Of a DNA stretch of 64,000 nt, positions 27,293 to 36,618 are shown piece by piece (position 1 is the first letter of the stretch; every line of letters starts with the position of its first letter). The notes under the pieces are model-generated. The model saw only the letters and a program-made list of their open reading frames with translations. It made no database searches and was not told the origin of the DNA. Source of the DNA: Paenibacillus sp. FSL R5-0766 (GTDB lineage Bacteria; Bacillota; Bacilli; Paenibacillales; Paenibacillaceae); assembly GCF_037971845.1 (NCBI RefSeq), contig NZ_CP150227.1, positions 5,456,001 through 5,520,000 on the forward strand, given 5' to 3'. The position numbers and the translations under genes were made by a program.

Positions 27293-28990
27293 TTATTGCA
27301 CTTTGAAACGACTGATGGTCTGTTGCAACTGTTCTGCCATCAAGGAGAGATCATTGGCTGCGGAAGCGATCTCCTGCATCGCAGACAACTGCTCCTCTGA
27401 AGATGCACTCACTTCTTCTGTTCCAGCGGCCCCCGTTTCGGTCACTTCCATAATTGTTTTCATAGACCTATTAATCTGTTCTACACCTGTTGACATTTGC
27501 TCAATTGAAGCAGAGACTTCCTGTGTTTGTCCCGCTACGCCCCCAACCGCCTCACGAATTTCATCAAATGTGGCTCCCGCTTGGTGAACAAGTGTAATCC
27601 CCTCTTGAACCTCTGCGAATACAACCCCCATAGATTCAGCAGCATTTCGCATTCCCTTCTCAATCGATGCCACCAATGGAACAATTTGATTAGCAGAAAG
27701 CGCAGACTGCTCAGACAGCTTCCGAACCTCTGTAGCAACAACCTGAAACCCTCTTCCCTGTTCGCCAGCTCGTGCAGCCTCAATAGCGGCATTAAGGGAT
27801 AGGAGATTCGTCTGTGCTGATATTTCCGAGATGCTGTCCACCATTTTCACAATATCCTGAGAGTGTCTGCTCAGTTCCTGAATCACGACCGACAGATTCG
27901 ACACCGTTCCTTGTATAGAATTCATTTGACCTATCGCAGACTGAACTGACTCGCTACCCGATATTGTTTTTACGGAGACTTTGGTAGCTTCTTCAGACAT
28001 ATGGAGTGTGTTCTCCGTAACTTGCTGAAAGCCTGTCGTTAACTCATTCATCGTCTGGAATCCATCACTCGCCATTCGAACCTGTGTATCCATACCTGTT
28101 GCAATCTCACCCATTGTGATGGCCACTTGCTCTGTGGCGGTTGCTGTCTGTTCGGTGCTTGCTGTCAACTCCTCTGAAGAGGCAGCTACCCGTTCTGCAC
28201 TGTCTCCTACCTGATGAATGAGTTTACGCAAATTGGCAGACATGATATTAAAGGCTTGGGCGAGATCACCAATTTCATCCTTGTTACGGACCACGATAGG
28301 CTCACCAGTCAGATCTCCGTCTGCAATCCGGCTCGCGGATTGGGCAATAGCAGCAACAGGTAAGGATATCATTCTGCCAATAACATACGCCACAAGTGCC
28401 CCGATGAGAAGAGAAGTCACTCCTATAATTGCAATCCACCTAAGGACCTGCACAATCTGAAGATTAGCCTCCACAACGCCTGAGTTCATGGCATCTTGTT
28501 GATGTGTTTCCATCTCTTCTACAATGCCTTCAAATTCAGAGATCAGACTTGGGGCTGTATCCTTCAGTAATCTTGAGATTTCACTGTTATCCCCCTGTCT
28601 TGTCAATGTCATAATCTGCTGCGCAAGTTCATAATATTGGCTCATCGCTTCATCCGATCGTGAAAGGTAATCTTTCATCTTTGAACTTGAAACTGATGAT
28701 TTTAATTCTTCATTTAATGCTATGTAATCTTCATAAGCTTTATTAAATGCCTGTTCGTTCTCCGCACTGTCTTCCAGAATATAATTTCTCAAAGCAATCT
28801 GCTGTGATTTAAGATCAATCGACATATTTTTAATGAGTAGTAGTTTGCTTGTTCTATCATTAATTAATTCTGTATACGTTTTCTCAACAGCTATAAACTG
28901 CGTATATGTTATAACCGTTATAGCCACCAATAATAACAGGACAGATGAGAAACCCATAAGTAATTTACGGCTAATTGAAATTTTTTTCAT
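27293..28990 (-). CDS. Methyl-accepting chemotaxis protein
   Basis: Transmembrane chemoreceptor. 565 residues: TM1 (about 10-32, [20 protein letters not shown]), an extracellular four-helix-bundle sensor (about 33-185), TM2 (about 187-210, [17 protein letters not shown]), HAMP (about 210-265) and a cytoplasmic coiled-coil signalling domain whose hairpin tip is [20 protein letters not shown], the CheA/CheW contact. Methylation-type Glu/Gln heptads flank it. GGGGGAG 5 nt before ATG. Ligand unknown. No pentapeptide tether. Confidence 0.93.
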   Translation of the reverse strand: MKKISISRKLLMGFSSVLLLLVAITVITYTQFIAVEKTYTELINDRTSKLLLIKNMSIDLKSQQIALRNYILEDSAENEQAFNKAYEDYIALNEELKSSVSSSKMKDYLSRSDEAMSQYYELAQQIMTLTRQGDNSEISRLLKDTAPSLISEFEGIVEEMETHQQDAMNSGVVEANLQIVQVLRWIAIIGVTSLLIGALVAYVIGRMISLPVAAIAQSASRIADGDLTGEPIVVRNKDEIGDLAQAFNIMSANLRKLIHQVGDSAERVAASSEELTASTEQTATATEQVAITMGEIATGMDTQVRMASDGFQTMNELTTGFQQVTENTLHMSEEATKVSVKTISGSESVQSAIGQMNSIQGTVSNLSVVIQELSRHSQDIVKMVDSISEISAQTNLLSLNAAIEAARAGEQGRGFQVVATEVRKLSEQSALSANQIVPLVASIEKGMRNAAESMGVVFAEVQEGITLVHQAGATFDEIREAVGGVAGQTQEVSASIEQMSTGVEQINRSMKTIMEVTETGAAGTEEVSASSEEQLSAMQEIASAANDLSLMAEQLQQTISRFKVQ

Positions 28991-29402
28991 GTGTACTCCC
29001 CCGAAAGTTCAGATAACGTGCATGATACTTCCTACATCCACCCTCCTTTCAATTAAATTGAGACTTTAGACCCAATTAAAAATATAATTCGCGATTATAT
29101 GTACAAATACTATTCATAACAGGGTCTTTTTTCCTATTCATACTAACCCAAAAAATATAAAATTTGAATCATAAACTTAAAAATATTATTTTTCAAAATT
29201 GTCAAGGCCCTTTTAATAAAGAACACAAACACTAACTCTGGTCCGGTAAAACAAAAAAAACACCTTCCAGAAGGCAAGTCCAAACCAAAGGTCTGATCCT
29301 GCCTATACTAAAAGATGCGTTTGAAGTTACGCTGATATGTGGTTTAGAAACGAATAAACCTATTCCAGCTCCCCAGTGGAATAGCTAAATATGAAATGCC
29401 GG
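28991..29402. other. Intergenic region MCP-STM operon
   Basis: 412 nt, very AT-rich. Contains the probable STM-operon terminator (29252-29274) and a second hairpin CTATTCCA / TGGAATAG (29360-29384) just after the last STM gene. A minus-strand TATAAT near 29096-29101 may belong to the chemoreceptor. No ORF supported. Confidence 0.45.
29252..29274 (-). terminator. Probable terminator of the STM4011-4015-type operon
   Basis: Minus strand CCTTC-TG-GAAGG hairpin followed by TG and eight T. Short stem, so moderate support; 29360-29384 is an alternative. Confidence 0.45.
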
Positions 29403-30263
29403 TCAACGAATCAATAACGGATTTCGTTCAAGCAGCCCGCTGCCAAACGTTTCTCTGAACGGGGAATCCTCCATATGGATATAACCGATGTAACAGCCAC
29501 ATTTTTTCATGCGACAAGGCCGATCCTCAGACAAAGCCTGCAAACCATCGCGATATAGATGTCCAATGATCCGGCGATCCTTGTAACACCTCTTCACATG
29601 CCCGGACCCCTGTACATAAAATACTTCCGAACCGGCAGCACATCGTTTGCCCAAGCTTTCATAATCCTGCAGATTACCTTCAAAAAGCGGATCAAGCCCA
29701 CGTAAAAACTGAATCTCTTCCGGTGTGTAATACTTGGGCCGATCTTTGAAGGCATTGACCCACATATACACATCATCCGGTAAAGCCTGTCTCATGGACT
29801 CGATTGCGGGGAAAGCACTACGGAGTCCGACAGTACCGACACTAAAAGCAAGTCCCATCTGACGCAAGGTCAGACATTGTTTTACAAAAGAAGCCTCTTT
29901 TGTCTCACGAGGATGATACGTCGCCCAAAAGGCTGCTTTGCTCGCATCCAGCTCCCTCGCCCAATCCAGCTTGACGGACAGGTTGGTTTGAATTGCAACT
30001 TTATCCACATGTGGCATATGTGACAGTTCAACCATCGCTTCCCGGTACCAACGACGCACCAAAGCTTCACCGTAGGGATTGAAGAAAATCGAAAATTGAT
30101 GCTCGGCACTCTCTTGCTCCCTCACCCAATTCACAAATTGACGCAATTGTTGTTCATCCACTTCCAACGTCTCTTTGGAATCCACGGTTTTGCTAAAAGG
30201 GCAGTAGGGACAGTCGTAATTACAGGAAGACAACTTCCCCCGATAATACAAAGTCGCTCTCAT
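29403..30263 (-). CDS. STM4011-type radical SAM protein
   Basis: Radical SAM enzyme of unknown reaction. 286 residues. The cluster motif is CNYDCPYCPF (Cys14, Cys18, Cys21), close to the N-terminus, followed by a partial TIM barrel (FFNPYGEALVRRWYREA, AIQTNLSVKLDWA, FWATYHPRE). The C-terminal third holds further cysteines (GKRCAAGS, KRCYKDRR, CRMKKCGCYIGYIH) that could bind an auxiliary Fe-S cluster, SPASM-like. ATG overlaps the stop of the upstream gene by 4 nt (ATGA), implying translational coupling. The family name is recalled from the Salmonella STM4011-STM4015 locus; assignment rests on gene order and protein types. Confidence 0.85.
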   Translation of the reverse strand: MRATLYYRGKLSSCNYDCPYCPFSKTVDSKETLEVDEQQLRQFVNWVREQESAEHQFSIFFNPYGEALVRRWYREAMVELSHMPHVDKVAIQTNLSVKLDWARELDASKAAFWATYHPRETKEASFVKQCLTLRQMGLAFSVGTVGLRSAFPAIESMRQALPDDVYMWVNAFKDRPKYYTPEEIQFLRGLDPLFEGNLQDYESLGKRCAAGSEVFYVQGSGHVKRCYKDRRIIGHLYRDGLQALSEDRPCRMKKCGCYIGYIHMEDSPFRETFGSGLLERNPLLIR

Positions 30264-31648
30264 GAGAAAACAAACCCTTCCATCTGTTCACGAATTTCGG
30301 CAGATATAAGCCAATCTCCAATGGCATCGGAGTAACCCAGTCCTTCTTCTGTCAGACGCAGCACCTGCTTGCCCTCATCACTCACCAACTCCGCCATGCC
30401 CTCTGTCAACAGTTCAGCCAACCAGACATAGTCGGACATCACATCGGTACCAAAGCGCTGTTGGTAATCAGACAACGTCAATCCCTCCCGATGCAGCAAG
30501 GCTTTCAGAATAAAGCGACGTCTCTGTTCCTCACGGCTTAACACGATGCCATAATCTGCTACATCGTAGCGCTCAGTTGCCACATAATCGGCAATGATGC
30601 TCTGTGTGGCCTTGTAACTCACGCCATACTTGGAAGCATAATGTACTTCACTCGTATAAGAGCGTGCGCCACATCCCAGACCAACCATGCCCTCCTCCTG
30701 ACAGCTATAAGGCAGAAGCGCTTTGGAGGACGACTGTTCTTTGGCAAATCTGCGCATCGAATATTGCACATAACCTTTACTTTTTAAAGTCTCACGTGCA
30801 GCTTTATACAGTTCCATCCGAATATCAGGTCCCTGACGTCGAATGTCATCAGGCTTCACGATTGTATTTTCCCGTGTATACAAGGGATAGATAAAGATTT
30901 CGCCCGGTTCGTAGGTCAGGACTCTTTCCAATGAATATATCCACGATTCCACCGTTTGACCCGGCAAACCATAGATCAGATCCAGATTTAACAATGGGAA
31001 ATCATACCGAGTAAGCTTCTCAAGCGCTCGTTCAACTTCCTGCGGTTTTTGTGGACGATAGATGGCAGATGCTTCAGCTTCAATAAAACTCTGGATGCCC
31101 ATACTGACACGATCCACACTTCGTTCCTTCATGATGGCCAGCTTGGCTTCCGTAACGGTATCCGGCGACGTTTCCACCGAAATCGATGCTTGCGCAGGGT
31201 CCAGCCCCATCACATGTTCAGCAATATCAAACAGACGATTCAACTGAACCTCATTTAATAATGTCGGCGTTCCTCCACCAATCGCAAACCTCGAATACGG
31301 CCTTCTAGATGTAATAGGTGCCCACTGCTTCGCTTGACGTTCCAGCGCATCTACATAGCGTTCATGCGTATCATCACGGCGATCCGGCAGTGTGAACAGA
31401 TTACAGAATCCGCAACGAGCAGCACAAAAGGGAATGTGCATATATAAAAAATACGTATCGGTATTTTCTCGTTCCCACAGTGGCCCTAACGGCAGTGGTG
31501 GGTCAAGCTCCCGATAGGCGGTCTTGTGTGGGTACGAGTATAAGTAAGAACGATAAGGGAATGCCAGTACTTCACTGAGACTTGTAGCTATATTGGATCC
31601 GGACTGTGTGGAATGGCCTGTTGTTATATGTTGTATATGTTTCTCCAT
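30260..31648 (-). CDS. STM4012-type radical SAM protein (HemN/HemW-like)
   Basis: 462 residues from Met 31648 (AGGAGG 8 nt upstream). HemN-superfamily layout: substrate lead-in YFLYMHIPFCAARCGFCNLF with the CxxxCxxC cluster, GGGTPTLLN SAM motif, SVETSPDTV, RVSMGIQSFI, LNLDLIYGLPGQT, and a HemN C-terminal domain (GYSDAIGDWLI). Despite the likeness to coproporphyrinogen dehydrogenase and HemW, its place in this operon argues for a different role. Ends in the 4-nt overlap with the second radical SAM gene; 47 nt separate it from the hydrolase gene upstream. Confidence 0.87.
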   Translation of the reverse strand: MEKHIQHITTGHSTQSGSNIATSLSEVLAFPYRSYLYSYPHKTAYRELDPPLPLGPLWERENTDTYFLYMHIPFCAARCGFCNLFTLPDRRDDTHERYVDALERQAKQWAPITSRRPYSRFAIGGGTPTLLNEVQLNRLFDIAEHVMGLDPAQASISVETSPDTVTEAKLAIMKERSVDRVSMGIQSFIEAEASAIYRPQKPQEVERALEKLTRYDFPLLNLDLIYGLPGQTVESWIYSLERVLTYEPGEIFIYPLYTRENTIVKPDDIRRQGPDIRMELYKAARETLKSKGYVQYSMRRFAKEQSSSKALLPYSCQEEGMVGLGCGARSYTSEVHYASKYGVSYKATQSIIADYVATERYDVADYGIVLSREEQRRRFILKALLHREGLTLSDYQQRFGTDVMSDYVWLAELLTEGMAELVSDEGKQVLRLTEEGLGYSDAIGDWLISAEIREQMEGFVFS

Positions 31649-31695
31649 CGGTTTCCTCCTGTCTCCGGTTGTTGTCCTCATAAGATCAATACATT

Positions 31696-32481
31696 CTATA
31701 CTAAAAATTCACGATAAGGCACCGTCCAGACGACATCATGCGCAAGCCGGTGTCCTTGATACCCGTCTTCACCGTAAGCTGTACCATGATCGGAAAAAGC
31801 CAGGCAATACGCAGGCCGGGCGCGTCTCCTCATCGCCTCGAACAATGGCCCAAGAGCCTCATCTACATATCGAAGTGCAGCTCGCTGAGTCTCCACCGAG
31901 TCCTCCTTCGCTCCTTCTACAAAGTAACGATTGGGTCCATGAATGGCGGACACGTTCAAAAACATAAATATCTTTTCATCCGGCGCTGTCTGTTCAAGTA
32001 GCTTTAATGCATGCTGTACCTGATGCTCTGTCGATTTGGGGTTGGTTACCCCAAAGTTCATTCTCCAGTAGCTGTGTTGGAAATAGTCAGGCAATACTTT
32101 CGCAAGTGGGTTTTTTTTCGTAAAAAAGATGACGCCGCCAATACAGATGGTACGGTAACCTTCAGCTGCGAACCCGGATACGATATCCGGTGTATCAAAC
32201 AGCCAGGTGTGCGGATGTGTCTTGAGTCCGGTATTCCGGGAATGAAATAACCTTACATGAGATGCCTTGTCTGTATTGGCAGGAGTCGGCATAAAACCAC
32301 CAAAAAAAGCATGGTGTGCCGCATATGTAAAACTGCCTGGGGTATGGCGCTTCTCCCACGGACCCGAACCACACAGATTAGGACAATTCTCCTCTTCCAG
32401 CTTGGCTACGTCATAGCGTAACGTATCCAGCGTAATCATTAACAGATCATGGGAGCCCACAATGGTGTTCATATCAGGCAT
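31696..32481 (-). CDS. STM4013-type hydrolase, alkaline phosphatase/sulfatase superfamily
   Basis: 261 residues from Met 32481 (MPDMNTIVGSHDLLM; AAGGAG 10 nt upstream). Metal-binding pattern of the AlkP/sulfatase fold: LLMITLDTLRYD (first Asp), a TPGSFTYAAHHAFF segment where the nucleophile Thr/Ser should lie, HGPN, and FSDHGTAYGEDGYQGH (Asp-His and a distal His). No sulfatase CxPSR signature, so phosphoesterase, phosphotransferase or atypical sulfatase activity is possible. No signal peptide or membrane helix, hence cytosolic. Start overlaps the end of the ATP-grasp gene by 8 nt. Confidence 0.85.
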   Translation of the reverse strand: MPDMNTIVGSHDLLMITLDTLRYDVAKLEEENCPNLCGSGPWEKRHTPGSFTYAAHHAFFGGFMPTPANTDKASHVRLFHSRNTGLKTHPHTWLFDTPDIVSGFAAEGYRTICIGGVIFFTKKNPLAKVLPDYFQHSYWRMNFGVTNPKSTEHQVQHALKLLEQTAPDEKIFMFLNVSAIHGPNRYFVEGAKEDSVETQRAALRYVDEALGPLFEAMRRRARPAYCLAFSDHGTAYGEDGYQGHRLAHDVVWTVPYREFLV

Positions 32482-33721
32482 GTTGAATAGGCTCCTTTCG
32501 TAAAAGTTCCATTTCCCACTCGTAGGTTCCGAGGCCATGATGCTCAACTCTGTATAACAGATCTCCAAATGGATTCACATCCAGCACATAGGCACGCGGA
32601 TTCGAACCACTAGTAAGCATCACATCAATCCCAGCTGACCACGAGTTGGGAAATGCAGACATGGCTGCTTGCGCTGCCAACCGTACCAGCGACATCCGCT
32701 GTTCATCCAGGCCTGCTTCAGCAGGCAGCATACGCTCATTGCGCAGATGCAGATTGGTAATCGGGGTACGGCTCAGCCGCATAATCGCGTGACCTGCCTG
32801 TCCACCTGCAACCAGTTGGCGAATATCATAGGCCCGCTGATCAAGCGTGGCTTTTGGCATCCATCGTTCAATCTGTGCACCTTCTGCACATAACCAGTTC
32901 ATCAGCGTAGCAATCTCTTCACTGCGGGTATACTTGCGTAGACGTCCTTCATTGAAGAAAATCGTCTTGCCCTGTCTCTGTTCCATCCCCATCGTTGTTA
33001 CAGCGATTTCATCACCCGTTCGGGGATTGACTTGATAGGCAACAACTCCTGAAGCCCCGGAGCCGTACGCAAGCTTCACAAACACACGATGCATTTCGGC
33101 AGCCTTCATTGAGGCACACAAGTCCATATAATTGCGGATTGGCTGCGAAGATTGAAGCGCCGGGGGTACATCAACTCCATGTGAAGATAGATGCTGCTGA
33201 CATGTTCTCTTGTCAAACATCAATTGGATATCGGCAGGATCATTCATGAATCGGACTTCAGGCCATATTTCCCGAGACTCACGGCCGATTCGATCCAGAC
33301 ATGCTTTCCAGCCACGGAACCATTGAGCAGGAGCGTAGATTCTTCCCCACTCCTGTTCCAGCGCAAGTGCCTGTTCTGCGGAAAATGCTTCTGTACCCAT
33401 CCCAGCCGTTAATGTTGACGAATCATTCATAGCTCCAAGGAACAGTAGTTCACGCTCCACGTCCCAATCCTCTCCAGGAGCATCAATCCGAATCAGGGGT
33501 ACAGGCAGATTGAAATCTACTGTATCAGCGATGGTTCGTCCGTGTCTCCAATTCTGCAGCAATTGAGCATATGGCAGTACAACCGCAGGTTTCAAACCCA
33601 ATCTATGCCTCGCCTCTTGCAGCCCTCGTGTTCGTCGGTTATCAGGGTTTCCGACCAATAAAAAGGGCTGATCTTGCGTTAGATCAGTTACATTTATTGG
33701 TTGATGCAGGCTTTCATTCAT
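32474..33721 (-). CDS. STM4014-type protein, ATP-grasp-like
   Basis: 415 residues from Met 33721 (AGGTG and AAGGAA upstream). An N-terminal pre-ATP-grasp Rossmann-like region (FLLVGNPDNRRTRGL) precedes an ATP-grasp-like domain: DKRTCQQHLSSHGVDVPP, VFVKLAYGSGASGV (P-loop-like lysine), EGAQIERWMPKA and a C-terminal VLDVNPFGDLL metal-ligand motif. ATP-grasp ligases join a carboxylate to an amine or thiol through an acyl phosphate; substrate unknown. Lies 21 nt after the LRR-like gene and overlaps the hydrolase gene. Confidence 0.83.
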   Translation of the reverse strand: MNESLHQPINVTDLTQDQPFLLVGNPDNRRTRGLQEARHRLGLKPAVVLPYAQLLQNWRHGRTIADTVDFNLPVPLIRIDAPGEDWDVERELLFLGAMNDSSTLTAGMGTEAFSAEQALALEQEWGRIYAPAQWFRGWKACLDRIGRESREIWPEVRFMNDPADIQLMFDKRTCQQHLSSHGVDVPPALQSSQPIRNYMDLCASMKAAEMHRVFVKLAYGSGASGVVAYQVNPRTGDEIAVTTMGMEQRQGKTIFFNEGRLRKYTRSEEIATLMNWLCAEGAQIERWMPKATLDQRAYDIRQLVAGGQAGHAIMRLSRTPITNLHLRNERMLPAEAGLDEQRMSLVRLAAQAAMSAFPNSWSAGIDVMLTSGSNPRAYVLDVNPFGDLLYRVEHHGLGTYEWEMELLRKEPIQHA

Positions 33722-33742
33722 TTCCTTTACACCTGACATCGA

Positions 33743-34585
33743 CTATTCCGTTAACGATGGATAACGCCAGTCATCCTCATCACTCTGTTGCTGGTCGCTA
33801 ACATCTACAGATATACCCGATCGGTTCCAGCGACTGATCATTTCATTGGTCATGTAATGGTAACTTAGATCAAGATGTTTCAATTTCTTGATCTTGTCAC
33901 TGGCAAGCAACGCCTCAGCCCCTTCATCGGACAACGTTCCTTGCGATAGATCCAGTACTTCAAGTTGATCCAGAATAGGCGCTTCAGCTGCTGCTTTGGC
34001 AATCTCATCCTGAATTTCACTGTCTTTTAGACCCAAGTAAACCAGCTTTGGAAACAATCCTTTTTCTAGCAAAGGAAGTACATCTTCAAGTGATCCATTG
34101 AAACCATAATTATCCACACCCAGATACAGTTCCAGTTTACGCAATTCAGGCAACTTGGCATGGGTGATTGAAGATAATACTTCTTTCGGGAGACCACCAC
34201 AAATAATAATTAATTCTTCAAGCTTGGCATGCTGGAGTGGTTCCAGACTGAGGCCGCTACTGCCCATTACAGAGAATGATTTTAATTGTGGAAAAGCACC
34301 TAACAGTGGTGTGAGATTTGTCTGGATAATCCACGATACTTCACATTCTTCGAATCCCATATCTCCAATAAACAGTTTCTTCAATGACGGAAAGCTTGGA
34401 GCCGACTCGACGAGCGTACCCATAAACTCATCAGGCGAATTTTCATAAGCCTGTCCCCAATCTCCGATGACCAGACTTTCCAATGAGCTAGCCTCCGGTT
34501 TAGCTGCCAGTTCCTTAATTAACTTTTCCATACGAATGCCGTCCTCATAATCATCGTAAGATACAACAAGCTTCACTTCTTGCAT
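33743..34585 (-). CDS. STM4015-type protein, leucine-rich-repeat-like
   Basis: 280 residues from Met 34585 (MQEVKLVVSYDDYED; GGAGGG 8 nt upstream). Most of the chain is irregular leucine-rich repeats: SLESLVIGDWG, SLKKLFIGDMG, QLKSFSVMGSSGL, KLEELIIICGGL, ELRKLELYLGV, KLVYLGLKDSE, QLEVLDLSQGT, KLKHLDLSYHY. The fold is probably a solenoid that binds a protein partner. No signal peptide. First gene of the five-gene operon; a weak promoter (TTGCAA-18-TAACAT) is about 45 nt upstream. The longer ORF upstream to 34774 lacks a ribosome site. Confidence 0.83.
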   Translation of the reverse strand: MQEVKLVVSYDDYEDGIRMEKLIKELAAKPEASSLESLVIGDWGQAYENSPDEFMGTLVESAPSFPSLKKLFIGDMGFEECEVSWIIQTNLTPLLGAFPQLKSFSVMGSSGLSLEPLQHAKLEELIIICGGLPKEVLSSITHAKLPELRKLELYLGVDNYGFNGSLEDVLPLLEKGLFPKLVYLGLKDSEIQDEIAKAAAEAPILDQLEVLDLSQGTLSDEGAEALLASDKIKKLKHLDLSYHYMTNEMISRWNRSGISVDVSDQQQSDEDDWRYPSLTE

Positions 34586-34627
34586 GAGTAGATCCCTCCG
34601 TTTAAGGTTCATATGTGATTCGTTAAT

Positions 34628-34657
34628 TTGAATGTTAACCCATACCACACAAGGCTT
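34628..34657 (-). promoter_or_regulatory. Candidate promoter of the STM4011-4015-type operon
   Basis: Minus strand TTGCAA - 18 nt - TAACAT upstream of the LRR-like gene. Moderate match only. Confidence 0.35.
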
Positions 34658-34820
34658 GCAACTTCTTCCAACTCCAGTCCCAATGAGATTCCCAATCGTG
34701 CAATGTAAACCATTTCTCATGTAGGTACAAGAACATACGTTCTGATATGTAGTCGCAGAAATAGCTATCTTCAATTAGGTATATGGATGGACCTTCACCA
34801 AACCCGATCAAACACTTCAT
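34635..34820 (-). other. Possible small ORF or gene remnant, 61 codons
   Basis: Minus-strand open frame MKCLIGFGEGPSIYLI... with three Cys, four Trp and many aromatic residues, ending ALCGMG. It lies between the rdgB terminator and the STM operon. No Shine-Dalgarno sequence. Its composition looks protein-like, so it may be the tail of a decayed gene; a peptide substrate of the operon is a remote possibility. Confidence 0.3.
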
Positions 34821-34823
34821 TTC

Positions 34824-34890
34824 ATACAAAAAGCGTTAATGGCGGATGAACCATCCCTTCGGAATGCTTCTGTCCTTCCATTAACGCTTT
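34824..34890 (-). terminator. Terminator downstream of rdgB
   Basis: 13-bp perfect stem AAAGCGTTAATGG / CCATTAACGCTTT (34878-34890 with 34830-34842) enclosing a 35-nt loop with its own small hairpin, followed on the minus strand by TTTTTG. Confidence 0.7.
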
Positions 34891-34935
34891 GATGTTCACA
34901 TATCATGAAGTTAAATCAAGATGTTTCGTTTAGTC

Positions 34936-35559
34936 TCAGCCTTCAAGTCTGGATACAAGCGCTCTCAGCGCATGACCGCGGTGGCTAATCGCTTGCTTTT
35001 GCTCAAGCGTCAGCTCTGCCATTGTCATCTCGTATTCAGGTACATAGAAGAGTGGGTCATATCCAAAACCGCCAGCACCTGCAGCTTGAGCCGTAATCCA
35101 GCCTTCCGCAGTGCCTTCTGATTCATACTTATCACCTGTTGTCGGATCGTACAGGACCAGCGCACAAACGAAACGAGCCGGACTTAGTAGCGGCTGCTCG
35201 GTGTCCTCACCGGATTTCAACGATTCCAGCGTCTCCAGCAACTTCGCATTATTCTGTGCATCCGTTGCTCCTTCGCCTGCATATCTCGCTGAATATACCC
35301 CTGGCTCACCATCCAACAGGTCTACACATAAACCTGAATCATCTGCCAGAACGGGCAAACCAAGCGCATCACCAACCGCTTTGGCTTTCTTCCAGGCATT
35401 CTCCGCAAACGTTACGCCATCTTCTACCACATCCGGCAGCTCCGGATAGTCAAACATGCTCTTAACCTCTTTGCCAAGCGGTGCGAAAGCATGAGCGAAT
35501 TCACGGACTTTACCCGCATTGCGGGTGGCAACAATGAGGATCGGGCTGTCCAAACTCAT
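34936..35559 (-). CDS. rdgB: XTP/dITP diphosphatase (non-canonical purine NTP pyrophosphatase)
   Basis: House-cleaning enzyme hydrolysing XTP, ITP and dITP to monophosphates. 207 residues of the HAM1/RdgB family: ILIVATRNAGKVREF (substrate-binding Thr/Asn/Lys), FAENAWKKA, VLADDSGLCVDLL (catalytic Asp pair), YSARYAGEGATD, GFGYDPLFY, and the final SHRGHALRAL. Starts 1 nt after the rph stop with AGGGGAAG inside the rph end; co-transcribed with rph as in Bacillus. Confidence 0.95.
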   Translation of the reverse strand: MSLDSPILIVATRNAGKVREFAHAFAPLGKEVKSMFDYPELPDVVEDGVTFAENAWKKAKAVGDALGLPVLADDSGLCVDLLDGEPGVYSARYAGEGATDAQNNAKLLETLESLKSGEDTEQPLLSPARFVCALVLYDPTTGDKYESEGTAEGWITAQAAGAGGFGYDPLFYVPEYEMTMAELTLEQKQAISHRGHALRALVSRLEG

Positions 35560-35560
35560 C

Positions 35561-36316
35561 TTAAGCTTCCCCTAATCCACGCGCGCCGATCTTGAGCGCA
35601 ATCGGTCCAAGCACTTCTTTTTGACGCTCGATCATTTCCAGAATTCCCTGTTCGCCCAGTTCCAACATGGCGTTCAGCTCACGGCGATCAAATGGTGCTT
35701 CCTCACCTGTTCCCTGAAGCTCGACGTATTTACCGCCACCTGTCATCACCAGGTTCATATCCACCTTGGCTTTGGAATCTTCATCATAGTTCAGATCCAG
35801 TACAGGCTGTTCACCCACAACACCCACACTTACCGCAGCAATGAAATCCGTAATCGGGAACACTTGCAGTTTGTGTTGTTGGGAAATCTTGTTCACAGCA
35901 AGCGCCAGCGCTACAAAGGCACCGGTAATGGACGTTGTGCGTGTGCCTCCATCGGCTTGAATAACATCACAGTCCAGTGTAATTGTACGCTCACCAAGTG
36001 CCTGCAAATTGACCACTGAGCGCAGCGCCCGACCAATCAAACGCTGGATTTCCATGGTGCGTCCAGTTAATTTGCCGCGATTGGCTTCACGTTGGTTCCG
36101 GGTATGTGTTGCACGTGGCAACATGGAATATTCAGCTGTTACCCAGCCTTTACCCTGCCCTTTCATAAAGGGAGGTACACGTTCCTCTACTGTAGCTGTA
36201 CAGATCACCTTTGTATCTCCAACTTCAATCAGTACAGAGCCCTCGGCGTATTTATTCGTGTTCACTGTTAAATTCAGCGGGCGCAGCTGTTCGCTGGTTC
36301 GTCCGTTTGATCTCAT
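35561..36316 (-). CDS. rph: Ribonuclease PH
   Basis: Phosphorolytic 3'-5' exoribonuclease that trims tRNA 3' ends. 251 residues: [68 protein letters not shown] (phosphate and metal site), and [21 protein letters not shown] upstream of ATG 36316. Second gene of a gerM-rph-rdgB order; a MITE-like element separates it from gerM. Confidence 0.96.
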   Translation of the reverse strand: MRSNGRTSEQLRPLNLTVNTNKYAEGSVLIEVGDTKVICTATVEERVPPFMKGQGKGWVTAEYSMLPRATHTRNQREANRGKLTGRTMEIQRLIGRALRSVVNLQALGERTITLDCDVIQADGGTRTTSITGAFVALALAVNKISQQHKLQVFPITDFIAAVSVGVVGEQPVLDLNYDEDSKAKVDMNLVMTGGGKYVELQGTGEEAPFDRRELNAMLELGEQGILEMIERQKEVLGPIALKIGARGLGEA

Positions 36317-36378
36317 ATTTTCTGCCTCCTACGACTTAAGCATCCTGTAATGTTGAACTTATTCACACTTTTAGAGAT

Positions 36379-36546
36379 TGTTCAAAAAGCTCGCTTTTGA
36401 TTACGAAAAATGCCTTAAGGCATCATCAGCATCGAATATGGAATTCAGCCGAAATGTCCGTTGCTCACGTAGTTTGCCTACGCTCCGCTACTCCATTTCT
36501 AGCTTCATCCCATCTTCTCGGTACTGAAAACCGATCTTTTTGAACA
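36379..36546. repeat. MITE-like element with 11-bp terminal inverted repeats
   Basis: 168 nt bounded by TGTTCAAAAAG and CTTTTTGAACA. Internal GCC-TTAA-GGC palindrome and no ORF. A degraded inverted copy is at 23597-23755 and a solo end at 42895-42905. It occupies the leader between gerM and rph. Confidence 0.85.
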
Positions 36547-36618
36547 CGTATTTTTACGAATCCCTTATATTTTACCAAAGAGTTCGGTTAAAAGCATCCT
36601 TAAGCATTCCTTCGTTCA

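Noticed and set aside
30260..31648. Authentic haem-synthesis HemN or HemW
   Set aside because: Sequence motifs are shared, but the overlapping STM4011-4015-type context argues for a specialised paralogue.
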